This document shows positions 55,618 to 64,000 of a stretch of 64,000 bases of DNA, piece after piece. Source of the DNA: Bostrychus sinensis (taxonomy: Eukaryota > Chordata > Actinopteri > Gobiiformes > Eleotridae); contig CM036254.1 of assembly GCA_020698575.1 (NCBI GenBank), forward strand, positions 814,218 through 878,217, read 5' to 3'. Every line of letters begins with the position of its first letter. Position 1 is the stretch's first letter. Under the pieces are notes generated by a model. The model was not told the origin of the DNA, ran no database searches, and was given only the letters and a program-made list of their open reading frames with translations. A program made the position numbers and the translations under genes.

Positions 55618-58310
55618 CTGTAGATCCTCCTGTAGATCCTGTAGATCCTTCTGTAGATCCTCCTGTAGATCCTGTAGATCCTCCTGTAGATCCTGTAGAT
55701 CCTTCTGTAGATCCTCCTGTAGATCCTCCTGCAGATCCTGTAGATCCTCCTGTAGATCCTGTAGATCCTTCTGTAGATCCTCCTGTAGATCCTGTAGATC
55801 CTTCTGCAGATCCTGTAGATCCTTCTGTAGATCCTGTAGATCCTTCTGTAGATCCTCCTGTAGATCCTGTAGATCCTTCTGTAGATCCTGTAGATCCTTC
55901 TGTAGATCCTGTAGATCCTTCTGTAGATCCTCCTGTAGATCCTGTAGATCCTTCTGTAGATCCTGTAGATCCTTCTGTAGATCCTCCTGTAGATCCTGTA
56001 GATCCTTCTGTAGATCCTGTAGATCCTCCTGTAGATCCTGTAGATCCTTCTGTAGATCCTGTAGATCCTTCTGTAGATCCTGTAGATCCTCCTGCAGATC
56101 CTGTAGATCCTTCTGTAGATCCTCCTGCAGATCCTGTAGATCCTTCTGTAGATCCTCCTGTAGATCCTGTAGATCCTTCTGTAGATCCTGTAGATCCTTC
56201 TGTAGATCCTCCTGCAGATCCTGTAGATCCTTCTGTAGATCCTCCTGTAGATCCTGTAGATCCTTCTGTAGATCCTGTAGATCCTTCTGTAGATCCTCCT
56301 GCAGATCCTGTAGATCCTTCTGTAGATCTTCCTGTAGATCCTGTAGATCCTTCTGTAGATCCTGTAGATCCTTCTGTAGATCCTGTAGATCCTTCTGTAG
56401 ATCCTCCTGTAGATCCTCCTGCAGATCCTGTAGATCCTCCTGTAGATCCTGTAGATCCTTCTGTAGATCCTGTAGATCCTTCTGTAGATCCTCCTGTAGA
56501 TCCTGTAGATCCTCCTGTAGATCCTGTAGATCCTTCTGTAGATCCTCCTGTAGATCCTTCTGTAGATCCTGTAGCTCCTTCTGTAGATCCTCCTGTAGAT
56601 CCTCCTGTAGATCCTTCTGTAGATCCTCCTGTAGATCCTGTAGATCCTTCTGTAGATCCTCCTGTAGATCCTCCTGCAGATCCTGTAGATCCTCCTGTAG
56701 ATCCTGTAGATCCTTCTGTAGATCCTCCTGTAGATCCTGTAAATCCTCCTGTAGATCCTGTAGATCCTTCTGTAGATCCTCCTGTAGATCCTGTAGATCC
56801 TTCTGTAGATCCTGTAGATCCTTCTGTAGATCCTCCTGTAGATCCTGTAGATCCTCCTGTAGATCCTTCTGTAGATCCTTCTGTAGATCCTGTAGATCCT
56901 TCTGTAGATCCTCCTGTAGATCCTGTAGATCCTCCTGTAGATCCTTCTGTAGATCCTCCTGTAGATCCTGTAGATCCTTCTGTAGATCCTGTAGATCCTT
57001 CTGTAGATCCTCCTGTAGATCCTCCTGTAGATCCTTCTGTAGATCCTCCTGTAGATCCTGTAGATCCTTCTGTAGATCCTCCTGTAGATCCTCCTGTAGA
57101 TCCTTCTGTAGATCCTCCTGTAGATCCTTCTGTAGATCCTCCTGTAGATCCTGTAGATCCTTCTGTAGATCCTCCTGTAGATCCTCCTGTAGATCCTTCT
57201 GTAGATCCTCCTGTAGATCCTTCTGTAGATCCTCCTGTAGATCCTGTAGATCCTTCTGTAGATCCTCCTGTAGATCCTGTAGATCCTCCTGTAGATCCTG
57301 TAGATCCTTCTGTAGATCCTCCTGTAGATCCTGTAGATCCTCCTGTAGATCCTTCTGTAGATCCTCCTGTAGATCCTGTAGATCCTTCTGTAGATCCTGT
57401 AGATCCTTCTGTAGATCCTCCTGTAGATCCTCCTGTAGATCCTTCTGTAGATCCTCCTGTAGATCCTGTAGATCCTTCTGTAGATCCTCCTGTAGATCCT
57501 CTTGTAGATCCTTCTGTAGATCCTCCTGTAGATCCTGTAGATCCTTCTGTAGATCCTCCTGTAGATCCTGTAGATCCTTCTGTAGATCCTCCTGTAGATC
57601 CTCCTGCAGATCCTGTAGATCCTCCTGTAGATCCTGTAGATCCTTCTGTAGATCCTCCTGTAGATCCTGTAGATCCTTCTGTAGATCCTCCTGTAGATCC
57701 TGTAGATCCTTCTGTAGATCCTGTAGATCCTTCTGTAGATCCTCCTGTAGATCCTGTAGATCCTCCTGTAGATCCTTCTGTAGATCCTCCTGTAGATCCT
57801 GTAGATCCTTCTGTAGATCCTCCTGTAGATCCTGTAGATCCTTCTGTAGATCCTCCTGTAGATCCTCCTGCAGATCCTGTAGATCCTCCTGTAGATCCTG
57901 TAGATCCTTCTGTAGATCCTCCTGTAGATCCTGTAGATCCTCCTGTAGATCCTGTAGATCCTTCTGTAGATCCTCCTGTAGATCCTGTAGATCCTTCTGT
58001 AGATCCTGTAGATCCTTCTGTAGATCCTCCTGTAGATCCTTCTGTAGATCCTCCTGTAGATCCTGTAGATCCTTCTGTAGATCCTCCTGTAGATCCTTCT
58101 GTAGATCCTCCTGTAGATCCTGTAGATCCTTCTGTAGATCCTCCTGTAGATCCTCTTGTAGATCCTTCTGTAGATCCTCCTGTAGATCCTGTAGATCCTT
58201 CTGTAGATCCTCCTGTAGATCCTGTAGATCCTTCTGTAGATCCTTCTGTAGATCCTCCTGTAGATCCTGTAGATCCTCCTGCAGATCCTGTAGATCCTCC
58301 TGTAGATCTT
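55618..58310. repeat. 9/12-bp GATCC satellite, 2.7 kb, open on both strands
   Basis: Units GATCCTGTA (9 bp) and GATCCTTCTGTA or GATCCTCCTGTA (12 bp) alternate irregularly, with rare GCA, CTT and GTAA variants. All units are multiples of three without stops. The plus strand therefore has a 954-codon frame (DPPVDPVDPS) and the minus strand has frames of 944 (DLQEDLQKDL) and 1012 codons (GSTGSTEGST). The rare CCTCTTGTAGATCC variant occurs twice, 654 bp apart. No splice, start or domain evidence supports a gene. Confidence 0.95.
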
Positions 58311-58389
58311 TCTGATCCACTGCTTGGGAATCCCTGCAAGAAAGAACCATTTTCTGTCAGCTGTGGGACTGAGATTGTTTTCCTGTGGC

Positions 58390-58580
58390 CCTGACCAGGA
58401 CCAGAGACCTGGACCAGAGACCAGGACCAGACCAGGACCAGACCAGGACCAGAGACCTGGACCAGAGACCAGGACCAGACCAGGACCAGAGACCAGGACC
58501 AGACCAGGACCAGAGACCAGGACCAGAGACCAGGACCAGACCAGGACCAGACCAGGACCAGAGACCAGGACCAGGAGGAG
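58390..58580. repeat. GACCAGGACCAGA tandem repeat
   Basis: Mixed 6- and 7-bp units (GACCAG, GACCAGA, GACCTG). A smaller patch of the same recurs at 58898-58942. Confidence 0.93.
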
Positions 58581-59362
58581 TCTTCCAGAGTCATGGCATC
58601 AAAATGTGACAGGATTTCTGCTGAAGGTGACTTTTTCCAGGGAGACGTTGGCTTTTGTTTCTGCAGACCCTGGGATCTACTCAGGTCTGGACTCTGATGA
58701 CTTTAGACTCGACTTCATTAAATGGACTAAGACTTGTGACTCTGAGCTCTCTGAGAATCGACTGGGACTCGACTTGGACTTGAGGCCTAAGACTCTGACT
58801 CTGGTTGAAATAAAAGCCGTTCATCATACGTTCATTTTTTGATAGTTTTGTGATTTTGCGATTAATAAAACTTTATTATTGGACAGTTTTCACACTCAGG
58901 ACCAGAACAGGACCAGACCAGGACCAGACCAGGACCAGGATTACAGCCTCGTCTCTCTGCTCTGGACAAAGACCTGCAGATAAACGCTCATTATTCCGGT
59001 TGAGTGATCCTAAAAACAAGTCTCAGTGGAAACACAGGGACTTTCCAGGACCAGGATTTACTCAGAGACACCTCCTGTAACACTTTAAACCTCAGGTCCT
59101 CGCCTCATGCATTCACTCATTCATCTTTCAGTTCGAGGCTGCAGGTGTCACATTCTCCCACTCTGGGACAGTTCACCTGCGCATGTGTGAGATGTAACTA
59201 TTTATTTACAACAGCAGGTGGCGCTAGTCACTGAACTCACTCAGGTGTCACCAATATTTCTTAATGAATAACAATAAAAGTATCTGCTCTGATCACAGTA
59301 AGATACGTTAGCAAAGGATCAGTTCATGTACACGACCGAGTAACGGCCCAGCGTGAACAGAT
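58581..59362. other. Unique spacer, nothing recognised
   Basis: Apart from the small GACCAG patch at 58898-58942, this is non-repetitive. Frames of about 76-172 codons reaching into it start in the repeats and have no known domain. Confidence 0.45.
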
Positions 59363-60025
59363 TATTAACAAAACTATATCAGTTTGTTTGTGCATCGTTT
59401 GTGCTCATTCTATTTTTGAAATATTAATAAATCATTTGTTTTTACGCATCTATATTGCAAGTAGGCTAACCCAACGAAATGTGTAACGTTAACTAATGAG
59501 AAGGTAATTAAACGCCTCGTTTACGTCCTGCTGACACAAAATGTGAGGCTTTATCCCAGTAAAGCTCACTTTTAAATTGTCCACAGGTAACTGTACAGGC
59601 GAGCTGTGTGTGAGCAGATGTGTAGCTGCTGAGTTTGACAACGATCAGGAACTCCAAACAACACACAAATAATTGGAAAATGTTCCTTGTGTCGACATAA
59701 AAACACAAAAACTGGAATCATAACAGCCATAGAGAGTTCAGTCCTGGTTTATTCCACTGCTGCTTCAACAGCAGCTCCACTGGTCCACAGTGAAACTCAG
59801 GTCATGTGACCCATAAAACAGACCTCGACCTTCTTCTCTTTTCGTGTAAATCTTCACTTAAAAAAAAAAAAATCAAACTTTTACAAATTAGTTAACGTTA
59901 CACATTTCGTTGGGTTAGCCTACTTGCAATATAGATGCATAAAAACGAATGATTTATTAATATTTCAAAAATAGAATGAGCACAAACGATGCACAAACGA
60001 ACTGATATAGTTTTGTTAATTTTCA
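59363..60025. mobile_element. Element with ~135-bp inverted arms flanked by TTAA
   Basis: The left arm, 59368-59500, is the reverse complement of 59883-60020. Anchors are CAAAACTATATCAGTTTG, TCATTCTATTTTTGAAATAT and TGCAAGTAGGCTAACCCAAC. The arms begin CAAAAC after TTAA and end GTTTTG before TTAA, a tetranucleotide duplicated by piggyBac and Kolobok elements. The ~380-bp centre is non-coding. Confidence 0.8.
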
Positions 60026-60248
60026 ATCATGTGGGGGGGCAGCTTCACACAGGTGCTTATTATGACAGTGTTAACAGCGGATGAACACATGATTATATTA
60101 GCACCACTGACCTACAGAGTGAGTGTGAATGGATTATTTGCAGCAGGATCAGAGAGGAGACCCTGACCTGGAGAACAGTGAGGCTGGAGTCTGAGCTCTA
60201 ACAGGAAACATGGAGAAGGAAAACCCAGAGTGGTGTTTGTTAACGCCT
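60026..60248. other. Unique sequence before the terminal array
   Basis: No feature seen in these 220 bp apart from a G run near 60031. Confidence 0.4.
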
Positions 60249-63200
60249 CAGATACAGAGATACAGAGATACAGAGATACAGAGACACGGAGACACAGAGA
60301 GACAGAGACACAGAGACACAGAGATAGAGATACAGAGACACAGAGAGACAGAGACACAGAGAGACAGAGACACAGAGACACAGAGATACAGAGATACAGA
60401 GACACAGAAACAGAGATACAAAGACACAGAGATACAGAGATACAGAGAAACAGAGACACAGAGACACAGAGATAGAGACACAGAGACACGGAGACACAGA
60501 GAGACAGAGATACAGAGATACAGAGACACAGAAACAGAGATACAAAGACACAGAGATACAGAGATACAGAGAAACAGAGACACAGAGACAGAGACACAGA
60601 GACACAGAGATACAGAGACACAGAGACACAGAGATACAGAGACACAGAGACACAGAGATACAGAGACACAGAGACACAGAGATACAGAGACACAGAGACA
60701 CAGAGATACAGAGACACGGAGACACAGAGACACAGAGAGACAGAGATACAGAGATACAGAGACACAGAGATACAGAGACACAGAGAGACAGAGACACAGA
60801 GATACAGAGACACAGAGACACAGAGAGACAGAGATACAGAGATACAGAGACACAGAAACAGAGATACAAAGACACAGAGATACAGAGATACAGAGAAACA
60901 GAGACACAGAGACAGAGACACAGAGATACAGAGACACGGAGACACGGAGACACAGAGAGACAGAGATACAGAGACACAGAGATACAGAGACACAGAGAGA
61001 CAGAGACACAGAGAGACAGAGATACAGAGACACGGAGAAACAGAGACACAGAGAAACAGAGATACAGAGATACAGAGATACAGAGACACAGAGACACAGA
61101 GAAACAGAGATACAGAGACACAGAGACACAGAAATACAGAGACACAGAGACACAGAGAAACAGAGACACAGAGATACAGAGACACAGAGACACAGAGATA
61201 CAGAGACACAGAGACACAGAGAGACAGAGACACAGAGAGACAGAGACACAGAGACACAGAGAAACAGAGACACAGAGAAACAGAGATACAGAGATACAGA
61301 GATACAGAGACACAGAGACACAGAGAAACAGAGATACAGAGACACAGAGACACAGAGATACAGAGACACAGAGACACAGAGAAACAGAGACACAGAGATA
61401 CAGAGACACAGAGACACAGAGATACAGAGACACAGAGACACAGAGATACAGAGATACAGAGACACAGAAACAGAGACAAAGAGATACAGAGACACAGAGA
61501 CACGGAGACACAGAGAGACAGAGATACAGAGACACAGAGACACAGAGATACAGAGACACAGAGACACAGAGATACAGAGACACAGAGACAGAGACACAGA
61601 GACACAGAGACACAGAGAGACAGAGATACAGAGACACAGAGATACAGAGATACAAAGACACAGAGATACAGAGATACAGAGAAACAGAGACACAGAGACA
61701 GAGACACAGAGACACAGAGATACAGAGACACGGAGACACAGAGAGACAGAGATACAGAGATACAGAGACACAGATACAGAGACACAGAGAGACAGAGACA
61801 CAGAGAGACAGAGACACAGAGAGACAGAGATACAGAGACACGGAGACACAGAGAGACAGAGATACAGAGATACAGAGACACAGAAACAGAGATACAAAGA
61901 CACAGAGATACAGAGAAACAGAGACACAGAGACAGAGACACAGAGACACAGAGATACAGAGACACAGAGACACAGAGATACAGAGACACAGAGATACAGA
62001 GACACAGAGACACAGAGATACAGAGACACAGAGACACAGAGACAGAGACACAGAGACACGGAGATACGGAGACACGGAGACACGGAGACACAGAGAGACA
62101 GAGATACAGAGATACAGAGACACAGAGATACAGAGACACAGAGAGACAGAGACACAGAGAGACAGAGACACAGAGACACAGAGAGACAGAGATACAGAGA
62201 TACAGAGAAACAGAGACACAGAGACAGAGACACAGAGACACAGAGATACAGAGACACAGAGACACAGAGACACAGAGACACAGAGATACAGAGACACAGA
62301 GATACAGAGACACAGAGATACAGAGACACAGAGACACAGAGACAGAGACACAGAGACACAGAGACACAGAGATACAGAGACACGGAGACACGGAGACACA
62401 GAGAGACAGAGAGAAAGAGATACAGAGACACAGAGATACAGAGACACAGAGACACGGAGACACAGAGAGACAGAGATACAGAGATACAGAGACACAGAAA
62501 CAGAGATACAAAGACACAGAGATACAGAGATACAGAGAAACAGAGACAGAGACACAGAGATACAGAGACACAGAGACACAGAGATACAGAGACACAGAGA
62601 CACAGAGAAACAGAGACACAGAGATACAGAGACACAGAGACACAGAGATACAGAGATACAGAGACACAGAGACACAGAGACACAGAGATACAGAGATACA
62701 GAGACACAGAGATACAGAGACACAGAGATACAGAGATACAGAGAAAAAGAGACACAGAGACAGAGACACAGAGATACAGAGACACAGAGATACAGAGACA
62801 CAGAGAAACAGAGATACAGAGACACAGAGATACAGAGATACAGAGATACAGAGACACAGAGATACAGAGATACAGAGACAGAGATACAGAGACACAGAGA
62901 AACAGAGATACAGAGATACAGAGACACAGAGACACAGAGACACAGAGACACAGAGATACAGAGACACAGAGAAACAGAGACACAGAGAAACAGAGATACA
63001 GAGATACAGAGACACAGAGATACAGAGATACAGAGAAATAGAGACACAGAGACACAGAGATACAGAGACAAAGAGATACAGAGACACAGAGAAACAGAGA
63101 CACAGAGATACAGAGATACAGAGACAGAGACACAGAGATACAGAGACAGAGATACAGAGATACAGAGATACAGAGACAGAGACACAGAGATACAGAGACA

Positions 63201-64000
63201 CAGAGACACAGAGACACAGAGACACAGAGATACAGAGACACAGAGATACAGAGATACAGAGACACAGAGATACAGAGACACAGAGACACAGAGATACAGA
63301 GATACAGAGACACAGAGATACAGAGATACAGAGAAACAGAGACACAGAGACAGAGACACAGAGATACAGAGACACAGAGATACAGAGACACAGAGAAACA
63401 GAGATACAGAGACACAGAGATACAGAGATACAGAGACACAGAGAAACAGAGACACAGAGAAACAGAGATACAGAGATACAGAGAAACAGAGATACAGAGA
63501 CACAGAGAAACAGAGATACAGAGACACAGAGAAACAGAGATACAGAGACACAGAGATACAGAGATACAGAGAAACAGAGATACAGAGATACAGAGACACA
63601 GAGACACAGAGAAACAGAGACACAGAGAAACAGAGATACAGAGATACAGAGACACAGAGATACAGAGACACAGAGAAACAGAGACACAGAGAAACAGAGA
63701 TACAGAGATACAGAGACACAGAGACACAGAGAAACAGAGATACAGAGACACAGAGACACAGAGACACAGAGAAACAGAGACACAGAGAAACAGAGATACA
63801 GAGATACAGAGACACAGAGACACAGAGAAACAGAGATACAGAGACACAGAGATACAGAGACACAGAGACACAGAGATACAGAGACACAGAGAGACAGAGA
63901 TACAGAGACAGAGACACAGAGACACAGAGATACAGAGACACAGAGACACAGAGAAACAGAGATACAGAGATACAGAGACACAGAGAAACAGAGACACAGA
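60249..64000. repeat. 8-bp minisatellite (ga[c/t/g/a]acaga), 3.75 kb, runs off window
   Basis: Units GACACAGA, GATACAGA, GAGACAGA and GAAACAGA, with occasional 6-bp GACAGA units, fill the rest of the window. A cassette marked by CAGAAACAGAGATACAAAGA, or its close form, recurs near 60405, 60530, 60853, 61880 and 62495. The marker GATACAAAGACACAG also occurs near 61648. This shows higher-order structure. Frames of 943-1289 codons on both strands are products of the repeat. The right boundary is outside the window. Confidence 0.96.

Noticed and set aside
55530..58394. 954-codon plus-strand frame and 944- and 1012-codon minus-strand frames as genes
   Set aside because: All derive from stop-free 9/12-bp tandem units on opposite strands. 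No domain, splice or start evidence was seen.
60112..63997. Frames of 943-1289 codons rich in RDTETQ or SVSLCL
   Set aside because: They are translations of an 8-bp tandem repeat in several frames at once.

Overview
This window reads as a teleost fish chromosome segment, probably percomorph. Three things support this. First, a Rex3 retrotransposon with its teleost-type (GATG)n tail. Second, many short non-autonomous DNA transposons of kinds common in fish. Third, one spliced vertebrate gene, the ventral anterior homeobox gene vax1. No alignment or database search was possible, so all family names come from recognising motifs.

The only host gene I can support is vax1 on the minus strand, in three coding exons: exon 1 at 38109-38298, exon 2 at 27782-27969 and exon 3 at 20418-20906. 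All four splice sites follow the GT/AG rule and the phases join exactly to give 288 codons plus a stop. The introns are about 10.1 and 6.9 kb. The homeodomain is split at the classic position between its residues 44 and 45. The rest of the window shows no supportable host gene. The long open frames over the arrays come from tandem repeats whose units contain no stop codons.

Layout: 0-2.3 kb is a 5'-truncated Rex3 LINE inserted into a TATAT microsatellite. The stretch 2.3-20 kb is the 3' flank of vax1, with a Tc1-like element, a 1.3-kb palindrome-like inverted repeat, three hAT-like elements, a 29-bp minisatellite and a few CpG-rich unique stretches that could be regulatory. The stretch 20-38.3 kb is vax1. 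Its introns hold nested hAT elements, an 834-bp element with long terminal inverted repeats and an AT target duplication, and about 3.6 kb of back-to-back tandem arrays. The stretch 38.3-46 kb is the vax1 5' flank, including an 0.8-kb G-rich minisatellite. The stretch 46-52 kb is a dense cluster of inverted-repeat DNA transposons, some nested. The stretch 53.4-64 kb is dominated by large tandem arrays with 11-, 9/12- and 8-bp units. The last array runs off the window end.

The most notable pattern is an 11-bp motif (tttagtcctgg and variants) found inside a hAT-like element family. It is present in about four copies at 23.7 kb and about 25 copies at 15.2 kb, and as an array of about 170 copies with a 550-bp higher-order period at 53.5 kb. 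This suggests a mobile element seeding minisatellites. Several transposon families occur as pairs in opposite orientation.
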